Positions 41,811 to 51,012 of a stretch of DNA of 64,000 nucleotides are shown here, in pieces. How positions within the stretch are numbered: position 1 is the first letter of the stretch; every line of letters begins with the position of its first letter. Under the pieces are notes generated by a model. The model saw only the letters and a program-made list of their open reading frames with translations. It was not told the origin of the DNA and ran no database searches. Made by a program: the position numbers and the translations under genes. Source of the DNA: CADEDH01 sp050330635 (lineage in GTDB: Bacteria > Actinomycetota > Acidimicrobiia > Acidimicrobiales > SZUA-35); assembly GCA_050330635.1 (NCBI GenBank), contig JBHJNQ010000053.1:62001-126000 (forward strand), in the 5' to 3' direction.

Positions 41811-42539
41811 AACATCGGCCTCCCCGTACCCGAGGTTGTCCTGGCCGACGTCGACCTGGGCTTCGTCCTGCTGGAGGGAATGCCGGGTGTGACCCTGCGC
41901 GACCGCCTCAAGTCGGGGCACGGTGCCTGGCCCTCGCCCGAAGCCATCGACGCCCTCCTCCGGCTCCTGGCCGAAACCGGGCCCGATGGTTGGCCCGGGC
42001 GGGCCTCGAGAACCGGCGACGCCCTGGCTCACGCCGAGCTCCTCGGCACCGTGGCCCCTGGGGCGGTAACGGCCCTGACTGCGCTCCGGCGGCAGCTGGC
42101 GGCATCGTTGGACGACGTCGTAGCGCGATCCGGTCCCGTTGTGCACGGCGATCTCCACGAGGGGCAGCTCCTCGTCGACGGGTCCGGTGCCATCACAGGC
42201 CTCATCGACATCGACGATCTCGGTCCGGGTGACCCGGTGGACGATCCCGCCACCCTGCTCGGGCACCTCGAGTACCGGTCCATCACCGCAACCGACCCTC
42301 GCCTCTCCGCCAGGGTCCACGACCACGTCGTCGACCTAAGGGACCACTTCGGTGCCATCCACGGTACGGGCCCGCTGGAGCTGGTGACGGCCGCCGTGTT
42401 GGTCGGCCTGGCCACCGGACCATTCCGCGTCCAGGCCACCGGCTGGGCGCCGATGACCATGGCCGTGGTCGACACCGCCCGCCGGTGGGCCGACCGGGCG
42501 GCGGCCACCGGTGTCGGCGGGACCGGCGTTGGAGAATGA
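41811..42539 (+). pseudogene. Aminoglycoside/choline-kinase-like phosphotransferase lacking its N-terminus
   Basis: From 41811 the frame encodes NIGLPVPEVVLADVDLGFVL, EGMPGVTLRDRL, the catalytic loop VHGDLHEGQLLVD and the metal-binding IDIDDLGPGDPVDDPATLL. This is the C-lobe of an APH-type kinase. The ATP-binding N-lobe is missing, and the fragment is fused head-to-head to a histidine-kinase fragment. A GTG at 41880 gives 219 residues, but without the N-lobe activity is unlikely. Confidence 0.72.
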
Positions 42540-42625
42540 GTGCGATCTCACCACTGGTTCAGGCGGTGTTCAGCCCCCCCAGCACGAGCATCGAAGGAGT
42601 CAGATCGCTGCACCAAGGAGCTCAC

Positions 42626-43045
42626 ATGAAGCGCAACCTCCGTCCCCCGATCAATTGGAAGCTCGGACTAGCGGGCGGCGTCGTCCTGGGGGCCGGGTTC
42701 GCCGCCACCTCGCTCGCCGGTGCCGATTCCCGCCCGACGACGCTCGAGAGGATCCAGCTCCAGGCGTCGGCCCCTACCAGCCTCGCCTCACGGGGTTCGG
42801 TGGTGTCGGCGGCGCGGCACACTGCCGGGGCCGACGCCGGGCGCTCGACGAGCGTGAGCGCTCCTGCCGACTGCCCGGTCCCGGCGGCGAGCGCCCACTC
42901 GATGTCCAGCGCCGTCTCCGCGCTCGGTGCGATCAGGCCGGCCTTGCCATCCCTTGCTCCCAGCCCGGCCGGCGCGTCCTACTGGGTATCAGCGAGTGCG
43001 CCGTCGGTGGCGAGTGCGCCGTCGGTGGCCAGCGCCGATTCCTGA
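42626..43045 (+). CDS. Hypothetical secreted Ala/Ser-rich protein
   Basis: 139 residues from ATG 42626 with AAGGAG upstream. Signal peptide or anchor (WKLGLAGGVVLGAGFAATSL, then AGAD). The mature part is rich in Ala, Ser and Pro. It ends in a short tandem repeat (SAPSVA twice), encoded by a 15-base direct repeat around 43000-43030. No domain. Confidence 0.55.
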   Translation: MKRNLRPPINWKLGLAGGVVLGAGFAATSLAGADSRPTTLERIQLQASAPTSLASRGSVVSAARHTAGADAGRSTSVSAPADCPVPAASAHSMSSAVSALGAIRPALPSLAPSPAGASYWVSASAPSVASAPSVASADS

Positions 43046-43347
43046 TGCCGCCCCGTACGTGACGCCGGCGGTCCCCGTCCGCCACCGTGTGGCCGGCGAC
43101 GTCACAGCCATCTCCTGTCGACGTGGCGATGAGCAGACCGGCCGAGGAGAACCCAACCGCCACCTGTCATCGAAGGTCGTCCTCGCCGTCACCAACCTGA
43201 TGCCAGCCGTCACCATCGTGCCCTCGCTCGCTGACGCTGGAGAGGTGCGGCCCCGGCTCGGGCGGCGTGACGGCACGGAGCGCGCTGATGGGCCACAATG
43301 AGCCGTCGACGGCGCCGGGCCGAGAACCGGAGCCGAGATGAGGAGCC
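43046..43347. other. Stretch without a recognisable gene
   Basis: About 300 bases with no convincing frame on either strand. The last 20 bases contain GAGGAG, which serves the next start at 43348. Confidence 0.4.
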
Positions 43348-43674
43348 ATGACGGTCGAGCGCAAGGTGACGACACCCGACGGTCGGGTGCTCCACGTCTA
43401 CGACCGGGGCGGCGACGACCGCCTCGATCTCGCCGCCGTCGCCGCCCCCGGGTTCGACGTCACCACGATCGACGTCCCGGTCCTGGTGGTGCACGGCGAG
43501 CACGACCGGGTGGTGCCGGCGTCGCACGCCCGCTGGCTGGCCGACCGCATCCCGTCGGCCGAGCTCTGGCTCGATGCCGACGGAGGTCACATCACGGTCA
43601 TGGATCGGGCCGAGGCGGCCCTGGCCTGGATCGACGAGCACCGCGACACCGATCGTCGACGGGCGGCGCCGTGA
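43348..43674 (+). pseudogene. Alpha/beta hydrolase with large internal in-frame deletion
   Basis: The frame is open for 108 codons from ATG 43348. It begins like a hydrolase (TVERKVTTPDGRVLHVYDRG) and after about residue 45 becomes the end of one (VPVLVVHGEHDRVVPASHAR with the acid Asp, and GGHITVMDRAEAALAW with the His). The middle, including the GxSxG nucleophile elbow and roughly 150 residues, is missing. Without the nucleophile it cannot be an active hydrolase. Confidence 0.68.
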
Positions 43675-43677
43675 AGG

Positions 43678-43845
43678 GCGAGCGCCGTCCTCAACGGCCA
43701 ATCACACATCCGGGCCGAGACGAGGCGACGGGTCGTCGACGCCACCCAGCGCCTCGGGTGCATCCCCCATAGAGGGGCGCGCAGCCTCAAGAACGGCCGG
43801 ATCGATGTCGTCGGCTTCCTCAACGATGGCGACCCTGAGCGCACC
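43678..43845 (+). pseudogene. Fragment of a LacI-family regulator
   Basis: The text AVLNGQSHIRAETRRRVVDA, then TQRLGCIPHRGARSLKNGRI and DVVGFLNDGD is the end of a LacI headpiece, hinge helix and first strand of the sensor domain. The first HTH helices and the whole ligand domain are missing, and no in-frame start is near. It lies directly after the truncated hydrolase. Confidence 0.65.
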
Positions 43846-43925
43846 TCACCGATCTTGGCGGCACCTCCCCGGCCGGGCCCGACCCTGACCATGCCCGGTG
43901 TGGCCCCGGCCGGCGGCGGCGACGG

Positions 43926-44468
43926 TCAGGACCCGACGTCGATCGTGGCGGCCAACGACTCGAGAAAGGCCTGGGCGGCGGTGGCGGTGTGGTGGCGCCA
44001 CAGGTCGACGACGTCGCCGTCGGGTCCCGCTGTCAGCTGCTCGAACGTGGCGGCCAACGCCGTCCGCTGGGCGGTGACGAGGACCACCGGGTCGCGGTCC
44101 CGTCGCTGGCCCAGCCGGAGCTTGACCAGGAACTCGATGCGGAGATCGCGAACGTGGTCGACTGGCCGGTCGAGCCAGCGGCCGACGGCGGCCCGGCCCC
44201 GCCGGGTCGGCCGGAGCAGCGTGCGGTCGGGGCCGGCCTCGCCCCGCTCGACCTGGACGGATTCGGCCAGTCCGCCAGCCACGAGACGATCGAGGGCCCG
44301 ATAGACGAGCGGCCGGTGAACGGTGAAGACCCGCCCCAGATCCGTTCCGGGGCGGAGCGCCTTGGCGATGGCGAAGCCGTGCGTCGGCCCCTCGGCCAGC
44401 AGCGCCAGCACGACCCACTCGGTCAGCGACAGCTCGATCCGGCCGACGGAGGATGCGGGGGCGCTCAT
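43926..44468 (-). CDS. PadR-family transcriptional regulator
   Basis: 180 residues from ATG 44468. Winged helix LSLTEWVVLALLAEGPTHGF with VHRPLVYRALDRLVAGGLAE and RTLLRPTRRGRAAVGRWL, then a C-terminal helical dimerisation domain. It is divergent from ModBC, and a dyad lies in the shared promoter, so it probably regulates that transporter and itself. Confidence 0.85.
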   Translation of the reverse strand: MSAPASSVGRIELSLTEWVVLALLAEGPTHGFAIAKALRPGTDLGRVFTVHRPLVYRALDRLVAGGLAESVQVERGEAGPDRTLLRPTRRGRAAVGRWLDRPVDHVRDLRIEFLVKLRLGQRRDRDPVVLVTAQRTALAATFEQLTAGPDGDVVDLWRHHTATAAQAFLESLAATIDVGS

Positions 44469-44491
44469 GGGTTCGCGATCGTAGCGCCCCC

Positions 44492-44520
44492 TTGACGACT
44501 AGTACCATCGATACTACACA
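44492..44520 (+). promoter_or_regulatory. Promoter with overlapping PadR-type operator for modBC
   Basis: A -35 TTGACG (44492-44497) is followed after 17 bases by TACACA (44515-44520) as a possible -10. The spacer carries the dyad TAGTA (44500-44504) ... TACTA (44512-44516) around the palindromic ATCGAT. An AT-rich dyad in the gap between divergent padR and modB genes fits PadR-type control. Confidence 0.5.
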
Positions 44521-44553
44521 CGGGGGCCTGGTAGTCTCCGGAAGGGCTGGTGT

Positions 44554-45348
44554 GTGGTGAGACGGCGGCGTCGATGGCCACCGTGGCCGCTGGCGGTGCT
44601 CGGCGTGCTCGGAGCCGCAGTGTTCGTCCTCCCCCTGGCCGGGCTGGCCAGCCGCACCCCGTGGCGACGCCTTCCCGCCCTCGTCGCCTCCGACATGGTG
44701 GCCGACGCCCTCCGCCTCTCGGTGATCACCTCCCTGGCCGCCACCGCCATCGCCGTCGTCCTCGGTGTGCCGTTGGCGTGGCTGTTGGCCCGGGTCGAGT
44801 TCCCGGCCCGCAACCTGGTCCGGGCCGTCGTCACCCTGCCCATGGTGCTCCCCCCGGTCGTGGGCGGCGCCGCCCTGCTGTTCGCCCTCGGTCGCCGGGG
44901 TCTCGTCGGGGGGCCACTCGACGAGACCACCGGCTTCCTCCTCCCGTTCTCCATATGGGGGGTGATCGTGGCCAACACGTTTGTGGCCATGCCGTTCCTG
45001 GTGATCGCCGTCGAGGGTGCCCTCGTCGCCGTCGACGACCGCTACGAGCACGCCGCCGCCACCCTCGGCGCCTCCCGGCTGACGATCTTTCGCCGGGTCA
45101 CCCTGCCCATGATCGCCCCTTCCCTTCGGGCCGGCGCCGTTCTCGCCTGGGCCCGGGCCCTCGGCGAGTTCGGGGCGACGGTGACGTTCGCCGGCAACCT
45201 CCAGGGCCGGACCCAGACCCTGCCCCTGGCGGTGTTCGTCGCACTGGAGTCCGACCGGGACACGGCCGTGGCCATCAGCCTCGTGCTCGTGGCCGTCTCC
45301 CTCGTGGTGCTCGTCACCATGCGCGAACGATGGTGGTCACGGCCGTGA
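44554..45348 (+). CDS. modB: Molybdate ABC transporter permease
   Basis: 264 residues from GTG 44554 (a second GTG at 44557). About six transmembrane segments. The ModB/CysW-type signature is visible as FPARNLVRAVVTLPMVLPPV, then LGRRGLVGG and the EAA loop YEHAAATLGASRLTIFRRVT, ending with GEFGATVTFAGN. The ATPase gene overlaps its end. The binding protein ModA is encoded separately at 27556. Confidence 0.88.
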   Translation: MVRRRRRWPPWPLAVLGVLGAAVFVLPLAGLASRTPWRRLPALVASDMVADALRLSVITSLAATAIAVVLGVPLAWLLARVEFPARNLVRAVVTLPMVLPPVVGGAALLFALGRRGLVGGPLDETTGFLLPFSIWGVIVANTFVAMPFLVIAVEGALVAVDDRYEHAAATLGASRLTIFRRVTLPMIAPSLRAGAVLAWARALGEFGATVTFAGNLQGRTQTLPLAVFVALESDRDTAVAISLVLVAVSLVVLVTMRERWWSRP

Positions 45349-46415
45349 CCGCCGGTGGACTCGATGCCCGGATCGTCGTAGCCCGCAGCCCCGACTTCAC
45401 CCTCGACATCGAGCTCGCCATCGAGCCCGGGGCCACGGCCGCCCTCCTCGGGCCCAACGGATCGGGCAAGTCGACCACCGTTGACATCCTGGCCGGCATC
45501 CTTCCCCTCGACGCCGGTCGCATCGAGCTGGCGGGGCGGGTCCTCGACGAACCTGCCGACGGCGTCCACGTTCCCATCGAGCGGCGGCGGATCGGGGTCG
45601 TGTTCCAGCGCTACCTGCTGTTCGACCATCTCGACGTCGTCGGCAACATCGCCTTCGGACCGGCCGCCACCGGCCGGTCCCGACGGGACGCCCGGGCGGT
45701 CGCCCAACGCTGGATCGAGACCCTCGACCTCGACGACCTGGCCGATCGGCGCCCACGCCAGCTCTCCGGGGGCCAGGCCCAGCGGGTGGCGCTCGCCCGG
45801 GCCCTCGCCACCGAACCCGATCTCCTGCTCCTCGACGAACCCCTGGCCGCCCTCGATGTCGCCACCCGTACCCACCTCCGCCGCACCCTGGCCGCCCACC
45901 TCGACGGCTACGCCGGACCCCGCCTCCTGATCACCCACGATCCCCGCGACGCCTTCCTACTGGCCGATCGCATCCACGTGCTGGAGGACGGCCGGATCAC
46001 CCAGAGCGGCTCCCCCGACGACATCCGGCGCCGGCCCGCCACCGACTACGTCGCCGCACTGGCGGGGGTCAACCTGCTGACCGGTACCAACCATGGTGGC
46101 ACCCTCACCCTCGACCGGTACCCCCACACCCTGCAGAGTGCCGACACCCACACCGACGGCCCGGTGCTCATCACCATCCACCCCAACGCCGTCGCCCTCC
46201 ACGCCGAACAACCCCACGGCAGCCCCCGCAACACCTGGTCCACCACGATCGCCACCATCGAGCCGCTGGGCGACATCACCCGTATCGTCCTCGGTGGGCC
46301 GCTGCCTCTCAGCGTCGACGTGACCCCGGCCGCCATCTCGGCCCTCCACCTCGCGCCCGGCTCGGCGGTGTGGGCCTCGGTCAAGGCCACCGAGATCTCA
46401 CTCAACCCCGCCTGA
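45345..46415 (+). CDS. modC: Molybdate ABC transporter ATP-binding protein
   Basis: 356 residues from GTG 45345 (GTGA overlap with modB; ATG 45330 is an alternative). Walker A GPNGSGKST, Q-loop VVFQRYLLFDHL, signature LSGGQAQR, Walker B LLLLDEPLAALD, H-loop LITHDPRDA. A C-terminal Mop/TOBE domain (residues about 290-355, WSTTIATIEPLGDITRIVLG, VWASVKATEISLNPA) binds oxyanions and confirms the molybdate type. Confidence 0.9.
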   Translation: MTAGGLDARIVVARSPDFTLDIELAIEPGATAALLGPNGSGKSTTVDILAGILPLDAGRIELAGRVLDEPADGVHVPIERRRIGVVFQRYLLFDHLDVVGNIAFGPAATGRSRRDARAVAQRWIETLDLDDLADRRPRQLSGGQAQRVALARALATEPDLLLLDEPLAALDVATRTHLRRTLAAHLDGYAGPRLLITHDPRDAFLLADRIHVLEDGRITQSGSPDDIRRRPATDYVAALAGVNLLTGTNHGGTLTLDRYPHTLQSADTHTDGPVLITIHPNAVALHAEQPHGSPRNTWSTTIATIEPLGDITRIVLGGPLPLSVDVTPAAISALHLAPGSAVWASVKATEISLNPA

Positions 46416-46563
46416 GGAGCGAGGCCGGCACCTGCGTTGTCTAGATTGGCGGTGTGACGCAATCCATGGACCGACGATGTTGGTCTCGTGCGAGCGGTGG
46501 CGGTGGGCGGACGGCCCCGCCCCGGCGCTCGTCCCGTTCCTCACACCACACCAGGAGGTTCCG

Positions 46564-47415
46564 ATGACCCAGGACGAGCTGCTCGCAGCGGTCGCCCGCA
46601 TGGAGGACCGGTTCGACGATCTCCTCCAACGGATCTCGATCCACACCTGGGAGGGCAAGGAGGCCCACCGGCTGGCCATCGACGAAGAGATCGTCCGCCG
46701 CCGCCAGCAACGGGTCGGCCCCCGCTGCATCGGGAATCACCTGGCCCAGGTCTACTCGCAGGGCTACGAGGACGCCATCATCGCCGAGATCTTCGACCGG
46801 ATAGGCCCCGGGCGGCGCCGTTTCCTCGAGATCGGCGTCGAGACCGGGGATCAATGCAACACCCGCCTCCTGTTGGAGACCGGCTGGACCGGCGTCTGGA
46901 TCGAGGGCGACCGGGAGTCGGCGGCCGCCATCCGCACCCACTGGTCGGACGCCATCGCCGACGGCCGACTGGTGCTGATCGACGCCCTGGTCACCCGCGA
47001 GAACCTGCAGGACCTGATCGACGGGGTGGCGCCCGGCGAGGCCTTCGACCTCGTCTCGGTCGACATCGACTACAACACCTCGCACGCCTGGCGGGCGCTG
47101 ACCAGCACCGGCCGGGTGGCCTGCATCGAGTACAACGCCTCCTATCCCCCGGTCACCCCCTTCGAGGTCGAGTACCACGCCGAGGCCGTGTGGACCGAGG
47201 GCAACTACTTCGGGGCCTCGCTGTCGACCATGCAGCAGATCGGCGAGGACAAGGGGATGGTTCTGGTCGGCTGCGACCTGAGCGGGGTCAACGCCTTCTT
47301 CGTCGATCGGGCCGAGGCCGGGCACTTCGCCGGCCCGTTCACCGCCGAGCACCATTACGAGCCGGCCCGCTACCCGATGCTCAAGCACCGGGGCCACCCC
47401 CGCCGCTCGCTGTGA
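46564..47415 (+). CDS. FkbM-like putative methyltransferase / hypothetical protein
   Basis: 283 residues from ATG 46564, preceded by AGGAGG. A helical N-terminus is followed by a Rossmann-like start RRFLEIGVETGDQCNTRLLL, the acidic strand end TGVWIEGDRESAAAIRTHW, and FDLVSVDIDYNTSHAWRAL. This resembles the FkbM/class I methyltransferase arrangement, although the canonical GxGxG is altered (EIGVETG). Substrate unknown. Its end overlaps the convergent sigma factor gene by 35 bases. Confidence 0.6.
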   Translation: MTQDELLAAVARMEDRFDDLLQRISIHTWEGKEAHRLAIDEEIVRRRQQRVGPRCIGNHLAQVYSQGYEDAIIAEIFDRIGPGRRRFLEIGVETGDQCNTRLLLETGWTGVWIEGDRESAAAIRTHWSDAIADGRLVLIDALVTRENLQDLIDGVAPGEAFDLVSVDIDYNTSHAWRALTSTGRVACIEYNASYPPVTPFEVEYHAEAVWTEGNYFGASLSTMQQIGEDKGMVLVGCDLSGVNAFFVDRAEAGHFAGPFTAEHHYEPARYPMLKHRGHPRRSL

Positions 47416-47965
47416 GGGATCGGGCGGGATGGAGGCGGCGACGCAGGGCGGCCCGGCCGCGGTGGAGTTGGGCCTTGACGGTCGTGACCGGAAGGCCCAG
47501 GAGCTCGGCCGTCTCGGTGTTCGACAGGCCCTCGACGTCGCGCAGCAGCACGACCACCCGCTGATGGTCGGGCAGTTCGGCCAGGGCCGCCCGGACCTCG
47601 TCGACCACGGTCATCCGCTCCGGTTGGTGTTCGAAGGGATCATCGGCCACGGCGCCGCGGTCGGCCGGGGCCAGGTCGTCGACCGGCACCGTGGCCAGGT
47701 GCCGGCGGCGTAGCCGCATGAGCGCCGTATTGGTGGCGATCCGGTAGAGCCAGGTGAACACGGCGGCCTCGGCCCGGAACTCGTGGCGGTGGCGCCAGGC
47801 CTGGACGAAGGTGTCCTGCACGGCCTCCTCGATGTCGCGTGGATCGTCGAGGAGCCGCCCGACGACCGAGGCGATCCGCTGCTCGTGTCGCTCGACCACG
47901 GCGAGGAAGTCGTCGAGCTGGCGGCGGCGTTCCTCGGCCGCGCTCGGCGTGGCCAGATCGGTCAT
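47381..47965 (-). CDS. ECF-family RNA polymerase sigma factor
   Basis: 194 residues from ATG 47965. Region 2 LLDDPRDIEEAVQDTFVQAW with EAAVFTWLYRIATNTALMRL, region 4 LPDHQRVVVLLRDVEGLSNT with GLPVTTVKAQLHRGRAAL. No anti-sigma gene adjoins; the divergent radical-SAM-like gene is the nearest candidate target. Confidence 0.9.
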   Translation of the reverse strand: MTDLATPSAAEERRRQLDDFLAVVERHEQRIASVVGRLLDDPRDIEEAVQDTFVQAWRHRHEFRAEAAVFTWLYRIATNTALMRLRRRHLATVPVDDLAPADRGAVADDPFEHQPERMTVVDEVRAALAELPDHQRVVVLLRDVEGLSNTETAELLGLPVTTVKAQLHRGRAALRRRLHPARSLTASGGGGPGA

Positions 47966-48112
47966 GGGGCGGTGGACATCGACGCTGGCGTGCGGCTCAT
48001 GGAGTGGTCGGCCACGGTACCCGCAGCGGCGAGGGTGAACCTCAACTCGGGCTCGACATTGCGCCGGTGGCGACGGCGCGCCGATCCGGCCCCGGCAGGC
48101 ATCCAATCCGTC

Positions 48113-49504
48113 ATGGCCCTCACCTCGCTGCTGCACCGTCTCGAGCGGTCGACCCGCCTCGTCGCCCCCGAGGCGGCGCACGCCCTGCGTCGACGGTGGC
48201 AGGAGCTGCCGCCCCACGTCCGCACCCCGGCCCAGCTGCTCGGGCGCCGGACCACGGGATGCGAGGGGACCCACGGGGTGTTCCCCCAGTGCGACTTCGG
48301 GTGCCGACCGTGCTACCACTCGAGCGACGCCAACCGGGTGCGGGTCGACGGGCCCCACACGGTGGCCAACGTCGACGCCCAGATGGCGTTCGCCCGCGCC
48401 GCCCGGGGCCCCGGGGCCTACGCCCAGCTGATCGGCGGGGAGGTGTCGCTCCTCGACCCGGACGACCACGCCGCCTCCCTGTCGGCCATGCGCCGCCACG
48501 GCCGGGTGCCGATGAGCTTCAGCCACGGCGACTTCGACTACGACCACCTCGAGGCCCTGGCCCTCGACCGCGATGGGCGGCCCCGGTTCGATCACCTGGC
48601 CTTCGCCGTGCACATCGACGCCACCATGCGGGGACGGCGGGCGGTCACCCATCCCCGGGCCGAGGTCGAGCTCGACGGCGAGCGGGCCAGGGTGGCGGCC
48701 ATGTTCGACCGGCTCCGCCACGACCACGGCACCACCTCCTACCTGGCCCACAACATGACGGTCACGCCAGACAATCTCGACGAGGTCTCGGGGGTGATCG
48801 AGCGGAACCGTCACCTCGGCTACCGGATGTTCTCGTTCCAGCCCGCGGCCTACGTCGGCCACGAGGGTCGGTGGCAGCCCGGCTACCGGGGTTTCGACGA
48901 CGACGACGTGTGGGCCAGGGTCGAGGCCGGGGCCGGTACGCGGCTCCCGTACCGGGGGCTGCAGTTCGGCGATCTCCGCTGCAACCGGGTGACCTGGGGG
49001 GCCTACGTCGGCGACCGCTATGTGCCCGTCCTCGACGACGACGACCCGCGGGACCTCGACGCCCGCGACCGGTTCTTCGCCGCCTTCCCCGGACCCCTCG
49101 GCTACGACCCGGTGCCGCTACGGGCGATCCGGGTGGTGAGGGCCGTGGCCGGCCACCCCGGCGTGGTGCCGGCCCTCCTGGGGTGGGGACGGCGGTTCGT
49201 GCGGCGGGCCGGCGGCCCTGGTCGGGGATGGCGGGGGGTGGCGCCGACCACGTTCGTGATGCACCGCTTCATCGACGCCGTCGACACCGCGGCGGCGTGG
49301 TCGCACATCGAGGCCGGGACCGAATCGGTCGAGCGGCCGGTGGTCGAGGCGGCCGAACGGCTCCGGGCGTGCGCCTACTCGATGGCCCACCCGGAGACGG
49401 GGCGGATGGTTCCGGCGTGCGTTCAGCATGCCGTGCTCGACCCCGGGGAGAACGCCCAGCTGGTCGAGCTGCTACCCCGGCGGCCGGGCCTCGCCTCGCG
49501 CTGA
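48113..49504 (+). CDS. Radical SAM-like protein with CxxxCxxC motif
   Basis: 463 residues from ATG 48113. Near residue 62 the motif FPQCDFGCRPCYHSSDAN gives CxxxCxxC, which would bind a radical-SAM [4Fe-4S] cluster. AQLIGGEVSLLDPDDH follows as the usual GGE-type SAM-binding loop, and later FDHLAFAVHIDATMRGRRAV and FSFQPAAYVG. Late cysteines (RACAYSM, VPACVQHAVL) could hold a second cluster. It belongs to the radical-SAM proteins without an assigned reaction. Divergent from the sigma factor gene. Confidence 0.8.
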   Translation: MALTSLLHRLERSTRLVAPEAAHALRRRWQELPPHVRTPAQLLGRRTTGCEGTHGVFPQCDFGCRPCYHSSDANRVRVDGPHTVANVDAQMAFARAARGPGAYAQLIGGEVSLLDPDDHAASLSAMRRHGRVPMSFSHGDFDYDHLEALALDRDGRPRFDHLAFAVHIDATMRGRRAVTHPRAEVELDGERARVAAMFDRLRHDHGTTSYLAHNMTVTPDNLDEVSGVIERNRHLGYRMFSFQPAAYVGHEGRWQPGYRGFDDDDVWARVEAGAGTRLPYRGLQFGDLRCNRVTWGAYVGDRYVPVLDDDDPRDLDARDRFFAAFPGPLGYDPVPLRAIRVVRAVAGHPGVVPALLGWGRRFVRRAGGPGRGWRGVAPTTFVMHRFIDAVDTAAAWSHIEAGTESVERPVVEAAERLRACAYSMAHPETGRMVPACVQHAVLDPGENAQLVELLPRRPGLASR

Positions 49505-49634
49505 GCGACGGCGAGCGTCCCGGACGTGGTCCCGGGGCTCGGTCGATGGAAGGTTCGCCCCCGGTGCGGGGTTGTCACGATCGACCCGCCCCGCCCGCCG
49601 ATGTCGTCGGGGCCCGGAGAAAAGGGGAGCCATC

Positions 49635-50991
49635 ATGGCGACCGACGAAGAGGCCGAGGTGATCGTGATCGGCATGGGACCGGCCGGTGAATCCGTTGCC
49701 GGTCAACTGGCCGAGGGAGGTCTCGACGTCGTCGGCATCGACCGGGAGCTGGTCGGGGGGGAGTGTCCCTACTGGGGCTGCGTCCCGTCGAAGATGATGA
49801 TCCGGGCCGCCAACCTGCTGGCCGAGGCCCGGCATGGCCGGCAAGGTCGATGTCATCCCGGACTGGGGGCCGGTGGCGGCTCGGATCCGGTCCGAGGCGA
49901 CCGACCACTGGGACGACACGGTGGCGGTCGAGCGTTTCGAGGGCAAGGGCGGCCGCTTCGTCCGGGGCGAGGGCCGTCTCCTCGGCGAGGGCCGGGTGGC
50001 CGTGGCCGAGCGGGTCCTCAGGGCATCGAGAGCGGTCGTGGTGGCCACCGGCACCAGCGCCGCCATCCCGCCGATACCCGGGCTGGCCGCCACACCGTTC
50101 TGGACCAACCGGGAGGCGATCGAGGCCACCGAGCTCCCCGCTTCGATCATCGTGCTCGGCGGTGGTGCGATCGGGGTCGAGCTGGCCCAGGTCATGGCCC
50201 GCTTCGGGGCCCAGGTCACCGTCGTCGAGGCCCAGGATCGGCTCCTTCCGCCGGAGGAGCCCGAGTCGGGCGACCTGGTGGCCGAGGTGTTCGACGGCGA
50301 GGGCATCACCGTGCTCACCGGGGCCAGGGTCGCCTCGGTGGCTCACACCTCCGACGGGTTCACCCTCGAGATCGAGGGGCGCGACCGGTTGACGGCGGAG
50401 CGGCTCCTCGTCGCCACCGGCCGCCGCACCGACCTGGCCCTCATCGGTGCCGCCGCCATCGGGATAGACGAATCGGAGCGGGCCCTTCCGGTCGACGGTC
50501 ACCTGCGGGTCACCGACGGGGTGTGGGCGGTGGGCGACATCACCGGGAAGGGAGCCTTCACCCACGTCGGGATGTACCAGGCCGACATCGCCGCCGCCGA
50601 CATCCTCGGCGTCGGGCACGAGGAGGCCGACTACGCCGCCCTGCCCCGGGTGACGTTCACCGATCCCGAGGTCGGGTCGGTGGGGATGACCGAGCAGCAG
50701 GCCCGCGACGCCGGCCTCGACGTCCGCACCGCCCTGACCCGGGTGCCGGAGACCGCCCGCGGCTGGATCCACAAGGCCGGCAACGAGGGCCTGATCAAGC
50801 TCGTGGCCGACGGCGCCACCGGCACCCTGGTGGGGGCCACGTCGGCCGGTCCGCACGGGGGTGAGGTCCTCGGTCTGTTGGCCCTGGCCGTGCATGCCCG
50901 GGTCCCCGTGGCCCGGCTCCGCACCATGATCTGGGCCTATCCGACGTTCCATCGCGGCATCGAGGACGCCGTGCGATCGCTCGAGGCCTGA
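49635..50991 (+). CDS. FAD/NAD(P) disulfide oxidoreductase, frameshifted near 49830
   Basis: Starts at ATG 49635 (AAAGGGGAG upstream): VIVIGMGPAGESVAGQLAEG for FAD and GGECPYWGCVPSKMM with the redox cysteines. At about 49830, inside LLAEAR, the frame changes; from 49834 on a second frame continues the same protein (MAGKVDVIPDWGPVAARIRS, NAD site VLGGGAIGVELAQVMARFGA, VGDITGKGAFTHVG, TMIWAYPTFHRG) to TGA 50991. Homologous enzymes have a few residues (about RVPG) at this point, so a short deletion of about 8-11 bases explains it. As read, the gene is broken; a sequencing error is possible. Confidence 0.75.
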
Positions 50992-51012
50992 GACGACCGT
51001 CCGCGGTCGCGG

